Notes: generated by a model from the letters alone, not told the origin. A stretch of DNA of 64,000 bases from Thermohalobaculum sp039027855 (GCA_039027855.1 JBCCJI010000018.1:1-64000); one strand, 5' to 3'; counted from the stretch's first letter, positions 14,978 through 24,971 are shown. Program-made: numbers and translations.

Positions 14978-17086
14978 CTACTCGAACTCCATGATCACGT
15001 CGTCGACCTGGAGGCCGGCACCGGCGGCGACGTTGATTTTGGCCACGGTGGCGGATTTCTCGGCGCGGAGCACGTTCTCCATCTTCATCGCCTCGACGGT
15101 GCAGAGCGCCTGACCCTCCTGCACGGCGTCGCCCTCGGCCACGGCGATGGACACCACAGTTCCCGGCATCGGGCAAAGCAGCATTTTCGAAGTATCGGCC
15201 GCCTCCTTCACCGGCATGAGCGCGGCCAGTTCGGCGGCGCGCGGCGTGCGGAGCTTCACGTCGAGATCGGCGCCGCGATAGCGGATGCGGAACCCCTCGG
15301 TCCGCCGGTCGACCTTCAGCACCAGATCAGCACCCTCGTCGAACCCCGGTACTGTCTCGGTCTCGAAGGCGAAGGCCGCCAGCGTGTCTCCCGGCACATA
15401 GGTCGTCAGCACATGGGTGAAGGCGTCCTCATCCTCCAGATGCACCGCCATCAGGCCCGGCGCCTCGATGTCGCCGTCGGGACCGTCGACATGATCCTGC
15501 ATCCGCGCCAGCCACGAGCTGGCGCCGATCTTCACATTGACCCAGGGGCTCGGCAGGCGCCCGTCGTCACGCAGTTGCCCGGTGATCAGCGCATCGCGGG
15601 TCGCGTGGATCGCATGCATCGCGACGGCGGCGCGGACGAGCTTCTCCATCACGTCTTCATCCGGGTCGACGCCGTGGAAGCCGTCAGGGAACTCCTCGGC
15701 GATGAAGCCGGTGGTGATCTCGCCTTTGACGAAGCGCGAATGCTCCATCACCGCGGCGACGAAGGGCAGGTTGTGGCCGATCCCCTCGACCTCGAAGGCA
15801 TCGAGCGCCGAGCGCATGACCTGGATCGCGTGGCTCCGGTCACGCCCCCAGGTGCAAAGCTTGGCGATCATCGGGTCGTAGAATTTCGAGATCTCGCCGC
15901 CCTCGTAGACGCCGGTATCGTTGCGCACGATCCCCTCGTCGGGGTCGATGCCGGGGGTGGCGTGGGTCAAGATGCCATCGGCGGTCTCAGCCTCGGTCTC
16001 CTCGGGCGGGCGATAGCGGGTCAGCCGGCCGATCGAGGGCAGGAAGCCGCGATAGGGATCCTCGGCATAGAGGCGGCTCTCCATCGCCCAGCCGTTCAGT
16101 GTGATGTCATCCTGCGTAATCGCGAGCTGTTCGCCATGGGCGACGCGGATCATCTGCTCGACCAGATCGACGCCGGTGATCAGTTCGGTCACCGGATGCT
16201 CCACCTGCAGGCGGGTGTTCATCTCGAGGAAATAGAAATTGCGCTCACCATCGACGATGAACTCCACCGTGCCGGCGCTGGTGTAGCCCACGGCGGCGGC
16301 GAGGGCACAGGACTGCTCACCCATCGCCTTGCGGGTCGCGGCGTCGAGAAAGGGCGACGGTGCCTCTTCGATGACCTTCTGGTTCCGCCGCTGGATGGAA
16401 CATTCGCGCTCGCCGAGATAGATCGTGTTGCCATGGCTGTCGGCCAGCACCTGGATCTCGATATGGCGCGGCGAGGTCACGAATTTCTCGATGAAAATCC
16501 GGTCGTCGCCGAAGCTCGCCTTGGCCTCGTTCTTCGAGGCCTGTAAGCCCTCACGCGCATCAGCGTCGTCCCAGGCGATGCGCATACCCTTGCCGCCGCC
16601 GCCGGCACTGGCCTTGATCATCACCGGATAGCCGATCTCGCCCGCGATCTTCACCGCCTCATCGGCGTCCTCGATCAGGCCCATATAGCCGGGGACGGTC
16701 GACACCCCGGCCTCGGCCGCCAGCTTTTTCGAGGTGATCTTGTCGCCCATCGCCTCGATCGCCCCCGGCGGCGGGCCGATGAAAGCGATGCCGACGGCTG
16801 CCAGCGCCTCGGGAAAGGCCGCGCGCTCGGACAGGAAGCCATAGCCGGGATGCACCGCCTCGGCGCCGGTCTGGCGGCAGGCCTCGACGATCTTGTCGAT
16901 GATCAGATAGCTCTCGGCCGCGGGTGCCGCGCCGATATGGACGGCCTCGTCGGCCAACCGCACATGCAGTGCCTCTGCATCGGCATCCGAATAGACGGCC
17001 ACAGTCGCGATCCCCATCCGACGCGCGGTCTTGATGACACGGCAGGCAATCTCGCCGCGGTTCGCGATCAGGATCTTCTTGAACAT
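14978..17086 (-). CDS. pccA: Propionyl-CoA carboxylase alpha subunit (biotin carboxylase / BCCP)
   Basis: A 702-aa protein. Residues 1-450 are biotin carboxylase: MFKKILIANRGEIACRVI, the ATP-grasp glycine loop KASAGGGGKGMR, GERECSIQRRNQKVIEEAPS and MNTRLQVEHPVTE. A BT-type linker region follows. The C-terminal biotinyl domain has VEAMKMEN with the biotinylated Lys near residue 668. It carboxylates biotin with ATP and bicarbonate; the beta subunit then transfers the carboxyl to propionyl-CoA, giving methylmalonyl-CoA. The start at 17086 matches the family N-terminus; the open frame upstream is rejected. Its partner pccB is on the same strand, 4.3 kb upstream. Confidence 0.96.
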   Translation of the reverse strand: MFKKILIANRGEIACRVIKTARRMGIATVAVYSDADAEALHVRLADEAVHIGAAPAAESYLIIDKIVEACRQTGAEAVHPGYGFLSERAAFPEALAAVGIAFIGPPPGAIEAMGDKITSKKLAAEAGVSTVPGYMGLIEDADEAVKIAGEIGYPVMIKASAGGGGKGMRIAWDDADAREGLQASKNEAKASFGDDRIFIEKFVTSPRHIEIQVLADSHGNTIYLGERECSIQRRNQKVIEEAPSPFLDAATRKAMGEQSCALAAAVGYTSAGTVEFIVDGERNFYFLEMNTRLQVEHPVTELITGVDLVEQMIRVAHGEQLAITQDDITLNGWAMESRLYAEDPYRGFLPSIGRLTRYRPPEETEAETADGILTHATPGIDPDEGIVRNDTGVYEGGEISKFYDPMIAKLCTWGRDRSHAIQVMRSALDAFEVEGIGHNLPFVAAVMEHSRFVKGEITTGFIAEEFPDGFHGVDPDEDVMEKLVRAAVAMHAIHATRDALITGQLRDDGRLPSPWVNVKIGASSWLARMQDHVDGPDGDIEAPGLMAVHLEDEDAFTHVLTTYVPGDTLAAFAFETETVPGFDEGADLVLKVDRRTEGFRIRYRGADLDVKLRTPRAAELAALMPVKEAADTSKMLLCPMPGTVVSIAVAEGDAVQEGQALCTVEAMKMENVLRAEKSATVAKINVAAGAGLQVDDVIMEFE

Positions 17087-17217
17087 CGAGGGGTACTCCG
17101 GCATGCGGCTGCGCCGGCCCGGGGGCCGCGCCAGGGCAGCCACGGGTGTCCGCAGCCGGGGCCGTTCTCGCCAACCCCCGCGGCTGCGTCAATATGAGCG
17201 ACCCTTCCACGCTTTGG

Positions 17218-17745
17218 TCAAATGGACTGATCGGCCGTCTTTCGCGCCGCCCATGCCCTGTCGCGTGCCAGGACCTCGTCAGTGAACGCCCTCTCAAGAT
17301 GCTGCGATGCGGTTCGAGGTACAGGGCGGCCAGGCAGACCGGTCATCGCAATCCTGACGGTCACGCTGCCAAGCGCTCGACCCAGCCTTTGCCCCTCCGT
17401 TTGCCCCTGCACATGCCATTCACAGTGGACGATGGGTCCCGGCCCCGGTACCGCGTGCAGCGCCCGCCATGCCCGCTGCCGTAGGGCATGCGCGTACCAG
17501 TAGAGCATCTGGGGCGATGGGGCGTGGGCTAACCGGGCCAGATCGCGGCTCAGTAGCGGAGAGAGGCATCGCGGCAACGCCACCATGCCCCGGAGCGCCG
17601 AGGGCAAAAGCCAGACGCCATGGCAGAGAGGATCATCCACCCTATGGTAGCCGCGCAGGGTGCGAGCATCCGGGCGGCGGTCAACCCACGGCAGCGAGAG
17701 GGCGCGGGCAACCTCGCGATGAAATGAAAAAGGCTCCGCTGTCAT
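17218..17745 (-). CDS. Hypothetical protein
   Basis: 175 aa, rich in Arg, Leu and Pro (LPWVDRRPDARTLRGYHRV, LRGMVALPRCLSPLLSRDL). It has no membrane segment or signal peptide and no motif I recognise. It is read in the same direction as pccA, 131 bases upstream, and may be in the same transcript. Codon composition looks like the neighbouring genes and no competing frame is as good. The function is unknown. Confidence 0.6.
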   Translation of the reverse strand: MTAEPFSFHREVARALSLPWVDRRPDARTLRGYHRVDDPLCHGVWLLPSALRGMVALPRCLSPLLSRDLARLAHAPSPQMLYWYAHALRQRAWRALHAVPGPGPIVHCEWHVQGQTEGQRLGRALGSVTVRIAMTGLPGRPVPRTASQHLERAFTDEVLARDRAWAARKTADQSI

Positions 17746-17800
17746 GGGCAGAGCCTAGCTCGACGTTGCCAAGGCTATAAAGACTGCCTCAGCGCCGCGG

Positions 17801-18061
17801 TCACTCGTCGGGCAAAATCACCATGACCCGCCACGCAATACCCAAAAGGCCGAAGGTGATAGCGGTCAGAATAGTCATGATGAAAAACGCGAAAGTCCCA
17901 CCATCGGATGACTTCACCAGCGTGCCGATGCCGTTTACGTCCATCTCGACCGCGATCAGAAGCACGGTCCAACCGGCGGCGATCCCATCGCCGAGGCCGA
18001 TGGCAAGTGTCCGAAGCAGCCAGATAGGGTCGCTCGGCGCCGTGTTCGGTCGGAAGGTCAT
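17801..18061 (-). CDS. Small two-helix membrane protein
   Basis: 86 aa with two hydrophobic segments, one around LGDGIAAGWTVLLIAVEMD and one around GTFAFFIMTILTAITFGLLG, ending in an acidic tail (ILPDE). The start at 18061 has AGAGAGG eight bases upstream. No conserved domain is recognised. It lies between the repeat lipoprotein and the hypothetical gene before pccA. A membrane location is predicted from sequence only. Confidence 0.65.
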   Translation of the reverse strand: MTFRPNTAPSDPIWLLRTLAIGLGDGIAAGWTVLLIAVEMDVNGIGTLVKSSDGGTFAFFIMTILTAITFGLLGIAWRVMVILPDE

Positions 18062-18204
18062 GCTCTGCCTCTCTCTTGGTGAGCGAGAGGCTAGGGCTCT
18101 ATTGTTATGGGACGATGGTCGGAAGGGCGAAGTCTCGTCTTTTGCCGTTGCGTGGAATGATCCTCTGCGTGCACAGCACGTCAGCGGCGGATGGCCGAAA
18201 CCCT

Positions 18205-18239
18205 CCAAAAGCTGCGGGGAGCCGCTGCCGGCTCCCCGC
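18205..18239 (-). terminator. Rho-independent terminator of the repeat lipoprotein gene
   Basis: A perfect 10-bp stem (gcggggagcc / ggctccccgc) with a 6-nt loop lies 68 bases past the stop of the leftward lipoprotein gene. Read leftward it is followed by AGCTTTTGG, a short T-run. Stem strength and T-run together support intrinsic termination. Confidence 0.75.
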
Positions 18240-18306
18240 TCCCCTTCTCCCGGCCGCGTTCCATGGCGGTCCCTGATCGGCCATTAGCGCCCCGCGAGCG
18301 CCCCTG

Positions 18307-19581
18307 TTAGCGTCTCGTGGCGATACTCGCCCGTTGCGCCGCCTGGTTCCGGCGCAAGGCCTCGGCCAGTTCGCGGTTGTCGCGTGTGACACGGCGGAGG
18401 TTTTCGCGTCGTGCGGCACGCTCCTGCTGGCGGTCTGCTCTCCGTCCCTGTCGATCGGCCTGCCGGTCGTTGCGGCGGTTCTGACGGACCTCCTGACGGT
18501 TGGCACGGCTGTTCTGGCGCACGACCTGCCCGCCGTTGCGACGTGCCTGACGCTCGGCGCGGCGATCCTGGCGTTCACCCTGGCGCACGCGCTGACGCTC
18601 CACACGGCGGTCGGCACGACGCTGAGCCTGGCGGTCCTGCCGGATCACCTGCCGTTGGCCAACGCCCCGGCCCTGGCGGAAATCACGCCGGTCGGCACGG
18701 CGGTCTTGGCGGAAGTCGCGGCGATCGGCCCGGCGATCCTGCCTCACACCCTGGCGGTCGGCACGCCGGTCCTGCCGAAAGGCCTGGCGGTCGGCACGAC
18801 GCTCCGCCCGGAAGGCGGCACGGTCGCGATTGGGATCGTTGCGGAAGGCGCGCCGGTCGGCACGCCGATCCTGACGGAAAGCCCGACGGTCCTCACGCCG
18901 TTCAATCCGCGCCTCACGCCGATCAAAGCGACGCTCCTGCCGGAAATCGCGACGGTCGGCGCGACGCTCACGGCGGAAGTCGCGGCGGTCCACACGCCGA
19001 TCGATACGCCGGTCGATGCGCCTGTCGCGGCGGTCGAGACGACGCTCCACCCGGTCGAGCCGACGGTCGATCCGGCGCAGACGCGGGCCCCGGCGCAGCT
19101 TGCGCCTACCATCGTTATCAACGAACACCGCCGAAAAGTTGATCGATGGGCCGAAGAAGAACGGTGTCGCAAAACCGGGGCGCACGCCATAGAAGCCCGA
19201 CCCGCTGAACCCGTCATCGAAGAAGACGCGGTCGTAGTAGACGTCATTGTAATAGACGTTGGAAAAGCTCGACGGCCCGACGCAGCAGGGGTCGACAAAG
19301 CCTGGATCGACAAAGCCGCCGCTGCTGAAGCCCGGCTCGACAAAGCCGCCGCCACCGTCGACGAAGACCGGCGTCGAGGCGAGACCCAGGTTGGCCCCTG
19401 CGACACCGCCGATCGCGGCACCGACACCCGGCGCACCGGCAGCCCCGCCGATCACCGCGCCGGTGGCAGCGCCGAGCAGACCGCCCGATACCGCCCGCTC
19501 CGCAGGCGTGATGCCGCAGGCGCCAAGCGCCAATGCCGCCAATCCCAGGACGGCCAGCCGCCCGCGTCGTACCATACTCAT
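18307..19581 (-). CDS. Lipoprotein with glycine zipper and nine 11-residue Arg-rich repeats
   Basis: 424 aa. The lipoprotein signal ends LALGAC, so Cys22 is the likely lipidated residue. Residues about 32-66 are Gly/Ala-rich (glycine-zipper type, AATGAVIGGAAGAPGVGAA), followed by a Gly/Phe/Asp/Tyr-rich section. From about 157 the protein is almost entirely Arg, Asp, Gln and Ala. Residues 205-303 are nine consecutive 11-mers close to DRRADRRDFRQ. A further Arg/Gln-rich part (to 424) lacks strict periodicity. An 11-residue repeat suggests a long helix or right-handed coiled coil with strong positive charge, perhaps binding peptidoglycan, LPS or nucleic acid; that is inference. Start at 19581 with GGAGG upstream. 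Confidence 0.8.
   Translation of the reverse strand: MSMVRRGRLAVLGLAALALGACGITPAERAVSGGLLGAATGAVIGGAAGAPGVGAAIGGVAGANLGLASTPVFVDGGGGFVEPGFSSGGFVDPGFVDPCCVGPSSFSNVYYNDVYYDRVFFDDGFSGSGFYGVRPGFATPFFFGPSINFSAVFVDNDGRRKLRRGPRLRRIDRRLDRVERRLDRRDRRIDRRIDRRVDRRDFRRERRADRRDFRQERRFDRREARIERREDRRAFRQDRRADRRAFRNDPNRDRAAFRAERRADRQAFRQDRRADRQGVRQDRRADRRDFRQDRRADRRDFRQGRGVGQRQVIRQDRQAQRRADRRVERQRVRQGERQDRRAERQARRNGGQVVRQNSRANRQEVRQNRRNDRQADRQGRRADRQQERAARRENLRRVTRDNRELAEALRRNQAAQRASIATRR
18673..18969 (-). repeat. Nine tandem 33-bp units inside the lipoprotein gene
   Basis: Residues 205-303 of the lipoprotein fall into nine in-frame 11-residue units with consensus [D/E]RR-x-DR-x-x-F-R-Q. The last two units are identical in protein sequence, while one unit (DPNRDRAAFRA) is divergent. 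The pattern suggests growth by in-frame duplication, so length may vary between strains. Confidence 0.85.
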
Positions 19582-19760
19582 GATGCCATCCTCCCTCGGG
19601 TCACGGCGATGGTCTTGTCACGTACCGCTAAGCGGCTTCCGTCGTTGTGCCCGGCGACACATGTCAGCGCGTCACGCCTTGGTGATCGCGCGCAGAACGG
19701 CGAGCGGCGGCACGGCCCGCCCGGTCTTGGGGGCTGCGAGGAGCGCCCGTGGCGGCAGGC

Positions 19761-20153
19761 TCAGCCCGGGCGCCGGGCGATGCAGTCGATCTCGACCAGC
19801 GCGCCGACGGCCAACGCGGTGACCCCCACTGTGGTGCGCGCGGGCAGCCGACCTGGCGTGAAGAAACCCTGATAAGTCGCGTTGAAGGCGGCGTAGTCGC
19901 GCTCGAACGCGGTCAGGAAGCAGCGGCATTGCACCACATGCTCAAGACCGAGGCCAAGGCCGTCCAGCACGATCTCGAGGTTACGCATCACCCGCTCGGT
20001 CTGCGCTGCAACGCCGTCGGGCAGCGGCCTGTTGGGGTCGTCTGGCCAGGTCGGCATCTGACCTGTGAGGATCACCCAGCCATCCGCCTCGACCGCGTGG
20101 GAAAACGGGGCGACGGGGCGCGGCCCGGCGGCGATCATGTGAAATTCGGGCAT
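19761..20153 (-). CDS. RidA/YjgF-family protein
   Basis: A 130-aa single-domain protein of the RidA/YjgF/UK114 fold: VILTGQMP, a helix with QTERVMRNLEIVLDGLGLGLEHVV, the C-terminal LPARTTVGV and ALVEIDCIA. The conserved Arg in the PART motif is the key residue of imine-hydrolysing members. RidA proteins form trimers and deaminate reactive enamine/imine intermediates; more distant subgroups have other roles. The overall pattern fits, but the subgroup was not determined. The gene stands alone between two unrelated hypotheticals. Confidence 0.88.
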   Translation of the reverse strand: MPEFHMIAAGPRPVAPFSHAVEADGWVILTGQMPTWPDDPNRPLPDGVAAQTERVMRNLEIVLDGLGLGLEHVVQCRCFLTAFERDYAAFNATYQGFFTPGRLPARTTVGVTALAVGALVEIDCIARRPG

Positions 20154-20199
20154 GCCAGCCTCCTGCTCTCGGCCTGGTCCCTCAGCCTTGTCCAGCGGC

Positions 20200-20871
20200 C
20201 TAGCCCCAAGGGCCGCCGGTGGCGCGCCGGGTCGAGGCAGGCAGGCGGTTGGCTACCGGCTGAAAGGCGCTGGTGAGGGAAGACAGCGCCTGTTCGCCGC
20301 GATAGTCACGATCGTAGAGCCGGGAACGCCGCTGCTCCACCCGGTCGCGATAGCGCTCGAAGGTGCGGCGCATCTCGGCCTCGTCATGGGCGGCGATGGC
20401 GGTCTCTAGCTGGCTGACCACCGAGATCAGCTCCTTCTTGTCGACATTGGCGAAGTTGGCCTGGACGATGATGGCCCGCACTTCGGCCGTGAACTTGACG
20501 AACTGGGCGATATCGTCGGCGGCCGGGGCCGAGGCGCTGTCGCCCCGCCGGTCGGTACGGGGCTTGCGTGGCTGGCGCGAGCGGACGGCGCGGTCGATCT
20601 TGGGCTGCAGGCTTTGAAAGCTGCGCAGGATGCTGGGCGGCAGCGCGCTGATCCGGACATCGGCGCCGTGGCGGAGGATCTTGTCCTTCGTCCGCGTGAG
20701 TTCCCGCACCACGGCCGCCTTGCCCTCCTCCGAGAAGTCGCTGGACTGGACGATCCGCACACACTCCGCCACCCGCGCCGAGATCATCGCAAGGTCCTGC
20801 CGCCCGAGCTTGGGGGCGAGCAACGTGCCCTTGCGGGAGAGCAGTGTGATGATGTCGTCGAGGGGGTTCAT
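20200..20871 (-). CDS. Hypothetical protein, mostly helical
   Basis: 223 aa without signal peptide or membrane segment. The N-terminal part (MNPLDDIITLLSRKGTLLA) and the C-terminal half (VKFTAEVRAIIVQANFANV, then helical charged sequence) are strongly helical, joined by an Arg/Pro linker (RSRQPRKPRTDRRGD). No catalytic motif is recognised. It follows the DUF4231 gene on the same strand with a 52-bp gap but is GC-rich like the core genome. Function unknown. Confidence 0.65.
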   Translation of the reverse strand: MNPLDDIITLLSRKGTLLAPKLGRQDLAMISARVAECVRIVQSSDFSEEGKAAVVRELTRTKDKILRHGADVRISALPPSILRSFQSLQPKIDRAVRSRQPRKPRTDRRGDSASAPAADDIAQFVKFTAEVRAIIVQANFANVDKKELISVVSQLETAIAAHDEAEMRRTFERYRDRVEQRRSRLYDRDYRGEQALSSLTSAFQPVANRLPASTRRATGGPWG

Positions 20872-20923
20872 CGCGGATTATTTCAACATAAGCGGTTCTC
20901 TACCCAACAGCCATGCGAGTTGT

Positions 20924-21388
20924 TTAGCTGTCAGAGCTAGGCTGCTGTTGTATGGAGAGAACATTCAGTGTCGCTGTGTTTTCGACTGCGATTGCGTCTT
21001 CACAACGCTCTACAAGCAGACCGAAGGCCTCTTCGTCAGAGCCGACTGAAGTGTATGGCCCTCTCCGAGTTTTGAAAAATACCACCTCTCGACCTAGAAC
21101 TTGCTCTGTGGATCTATAATTTCTCCATTGCTCCCCCCAATGAAAAACACTGTCGAGTGAAACCATAATTACCACGACCAGGCCAATGACTGTCACCAAA
21201 TAATCCTTATGCGGCAATGGAATAGCAGACATGTTTGTTATCACCGGAATGAGCGCGCTACCAAGTACAGATATAATGCGAAAGCGCAAAAAATTCATTT
21301 TCATTCTGGTTGATCTCAAGTCATACCATGACTGATACTGCGCAACGCGCTCATTTATGTATTCTTCTGGATCAGAATATTGCAACAT
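20924..21388 (-). CDS. DUF4231 (SLATT-like) two-TM membrane protein
   Basis: 154 aa. It opens with EEYINERVAQYQSWYD, then a basic helix, then two adjacent transmembrane helices (around ISVLGSALIPVITNM and YLVTVIGLVVVIMVSLDSV). The family-typical tail WGEQWRNYRSTEQVLGREV follows. This is the DUF4231 pattern, which belongs to or resembles the SLATT membrane-domain group that others have linked to nucleotide-sensing conflict systems. No sensor or nucleotide cyclase is adjacent. The gene is clearly more AT-rich than its neighbours and lacks a good ribosome site. It starts 9 bp after the pccB stop codon, so it may rely on pccB transcription. Recent acquisition is inferred from composition. Confidence 0.78.
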   Translation of the reverse strand: MLQYSDPEEYINERVAQYQSWYDLRSTRMKMNFLRFRIISVLGSALIPVITNMSAIPLPHKDYLVTVIGLVVVIMVSLDSVFHWGEQWRNYRSTEQVLGREVVFFKTRRGPYTSVGSDEEAFGLLVERCEDAIAVENTATLNVLSIQQQPSSDS

Positions 21389-21397
21389 ATCAAATGC

Positions 21398-22930
<1,533 letters not shown>

Positions 22931-23133
22931 CGCCGTCTCCTTCGTCGTGGCCGGTCGCGCCGCCTCAGCGATCTGGAAGAAGCGCTGCGGCGTCAAGTCA
23001 AGCGCATAGCCGCTCCCGCCCCGTGGCGGAAGACATGGATTTCAATACCAACAGGCGGAACAGCTGGGCCCGGCCTGCGGCACAATTGCCGAACAGCCTA
23101 TGCCGCACGCGCAAGATCCCGTATCAAGACCTC

Positions 23134-23574
23134 ATGGAAATGATCAGCCTCGTATACGTCAGCCGCAGCCTAGTGGGCTCACGCAGCCCGCAGATGGACG
23201 CGATTGCTGCAACGTCACAGCGCAAGAACCAGCTCTGTGGTCTGACCGGATTTCTCTATTACGATAATGAAGCGTTTCTTCAGGTACTTGAAGGTGAATC
23301 TGAGACTGTGCGCGGACTGTACGAGATGATCGAAGCAGATAGCCGGCACGACAAAGTGCATCTTGTCGGCGCCCATCCGGTCAAGCACCGTGCCTTTGGC
23401 GGTTGGGCCATGGGCCTCTACGACGGGACGCTTCAGGGCGGGCTGCTCGGCGAAAGCTTCGGCGAGGGCCTGTTTGACCGCGTGCAGGAGATGGATATGC
23501 CTGAGGTGATGCGCTTCTTGCGTGACCTCAGCGTCGGGCGCGATGACGTCTACGCCCTGCCCTCCATGGCGTGA
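23134..23574 (+). CDS. Short BLUF-domain blue-light photoreceptor
   Basis: 146 aa from the chosen start. The FAD-binding BLUF domain fills the first ~95 residues. It has the photochemical Tyr8 (ISLVYVSRS), Asn32 (QRKNQLCGLTG) and Gln50 in EAFLQVLEG, the three residues expected for a working light cycle. The C-terminal ~50 residues (DRVQEMDMPEVMRFLRDL) give the helical cap of short BLUF proteins. No output domain is fused, so it would act by protein-protein contact. The start is uncertain: ATG at 23035 has a better ribosome site (GCGGAAG) and adds a 33-aa lead. It shares a ~200-bp divergent promoter region with pccB. Confidence 0.9.
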   Translation: MEMISLVYVSRSLVGSRSPQMDAIAATSQRKNQLCGLTGFLYYDNEAFLQVLEGESETVRGLYEMIEADSRHDKVHLVGAHPVKHRAFGGWAMGLYDGTLQGGLLGESFGEGLFDRVQEMDMPEVMRFLRDLSVGRDDVYALPSMA

Positions 23575-23647
23575 GCAGAGACCACCCCCCAGCCTTCGAC
23601 GAAAGCAGGCAATTGTCACAGAACGACTATGCTGTAATAAAGAACAT

Positions 23648-24331
23648 ATGATGAACGCGCCTTGGCAACTCGCAAGCGAGACGGTTGAACTCCGTACCGC
23701 AGGCACCGTGTGGTGGCCCGGGGGCGGGCTTCTGGTGGTGGGCGATCTGCATCTCGGGCGGGCCGAGGGCATGGCGCGGCGGCGCCAGCCATTTTTGCCG
23801 CCCTATGCCGAGCATGACACGCTCCAGCGGTTGAGCGCCGAGATCGCCGCCACGACGCCCACGACCCTCGCGCTGTTGGGCGACAGTTTCGACGATGCAG
23901 AGAGTGCCGATGCCACCGCGGCGCGTCTCGCTGAACCCTTTGCAGCCTTCGCCGCGCGCACCCGCCTTATCTGGATCGCGGGGAACCACGACCCCCGCCC
24001 CATCGCCACGCTGCCCGGCGACTGGGTCGGGGAGTTGACCCTCGGCCCCTTCGAGCTCCGCCATATCGCAGCCAGCACGCCGCCGGCGCCCGGCAGGGCC
24101 GAGATCAGCGCGCATTTCCATCCGCGGGCCGAAATCTTGAGGCGCGGGGCACGCGTGCGGCGGCGCTGTTTCCTGGCTGATGCAAAACGGGTGATCCTGC
24201 CCGCCTTCGGCACCTATACCGGCGGCCTCGATGTGCGCCATCCCTGCATGAGCGGGCTGGTCGGCGCCGATGCCGCGGCGCTGATGATCGGCCGCCGGGT
24301 CGTGCCAGTGCCCCTCGACCGCCTGGGATGA
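23648..24331 (+). CDS. pdeM: Calcineurin-like phosphoesterase, PdeM type (ligase-associated DNA damage response)
   Basis: 227 aa with the metallophosphoesterase motifs in order: VVGDLHLGRAEG, LLGDSFDDAE, IWIAGNHDPRP and ISAHFHPRAE, with a late FGTYTGGLDV segment. This pattern matches PdeM, a phosphoesterase encoded next to a ligase-associated helicase and ATP-dependent DNA ligase in many bacteria. Those partners are absent here; the next gene is a thioesterase overlapping by four bases. Biochemical target (DNA or nucleotide phosphodiesters) is inferred from the family. The start may be 23648 or 23651. Confidence 0.82.
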   Translation: MMNAPWQLASETVELRTAGTVWWPGGGLLVVGDLHLGRAEGMARRRQPFLPPYAEHDTLQRLSAEIAATTPTTLALLGDSFDDAESADATAARLAEPFAAFAARTRLIWIAGNHDPRPIATLPGDWVGELTLGPFELRHIAASTPPAPGRAEISAHFHPRAEILRRGARVRRRCFLADAKRVILPAFGTYTGGLDVRHPCMSGLVGADAAALMIGRRVVPVPLDRLG

Positions 24332-24786
24332 GCTTGCCCGAGCCGCAGGATCCTGGGTTCGCGGCACGCGTGATCGAGCGTTTCGCGGCGCAAGCCTTCA
24401 TGGCCACGCTTGGGGCGCGCCTTGGTGTGGTCGAGGCTGGTTGCGTCGAGATCCTGCTGCCAATCGGCCGGCATCTCGGGCAGCAGGAAGGATTTGTCCA
24501 TGCCGGTGCGCTTTGGTCCATCGCAGATAGCGCCTCGGGCTTCGCGGCTCAAAGCCTGATGCCGGCGCATGCGGAAGTTCTGACTGTCGAGCTCAAGATC
24601 AACCTGATCCGGCCCGCGCGCGGGCGCCTGCTGCGTGCCACGGGCAATGTGCGCCGCGCCGGCCGGACGCTCAGCGTCTGCGAGACCAGCGTGACAGCAC
24701 ATGACACCGAAGAGGGTAGCGATGCGGGGCGCGAGGTCGCGCTCACCCTCGGCACCTTCATGTGCATGACCCGCGAGGTGAGATAA
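24328..24786 (+). CDS. PaaI-type hotdog thioesterase
   Basis: 152 aa. Hotdog-fold pattern: FVHAGALWSIADSASGFAA holds the His-Ala-Gly and Asp/Ser region of the active site, and VELKINLIRPARGRLLRATG the second half. Such enzymes hydrolyse acyl-CoA thioesters, often aryl- or hydroxyphenylacetyl-CoA in PaaI. The gene overlaps pdeM by ATGA and is surely cotranscribed with it. The acyl substrate cannot be predicted. Confidence 0.85.
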   Translation: MSLPEPQDPGFAARVIERFAAQAFMATLGARLGVVEAGCVEILLPIGRHLGQQEGFVHAGALWSIADSASGFAAQSLMPAHAEVLTVELKINLIRPARGRLLRATGNVRRAGRTLSVCETSVTAHDTEEGSDAGREVALTLGTFMCMTREVR

Positions 24787-24971
24787 CAGGCCAAGGTACC
24801 GCGCCAACGCGACCCGCGACCCGCGGCACAAGAACCGACACGAACTGGCCTATGCTGCCATCGGATCATTGCGGTCGAGGAGCGCTCGACAAAGCTTGGT
24901 GGTCGCTGGTGCTCTTGGCCTCCGCCATGCGCACCCTCTCTCCGACATCGGCTGCCAAGGGACTGTCAGCA

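Noticed and set aside
18334..19872. A 512-codon plus-strand frame opposite the repeat lipoprotein
   Set aside because: The 33-bp repeats keep all frames open. The antisense product is an Ala/Thr/Val repeat with no signal or domain, while the minus-strand frame has a lipobox, ribosome site and terminator.
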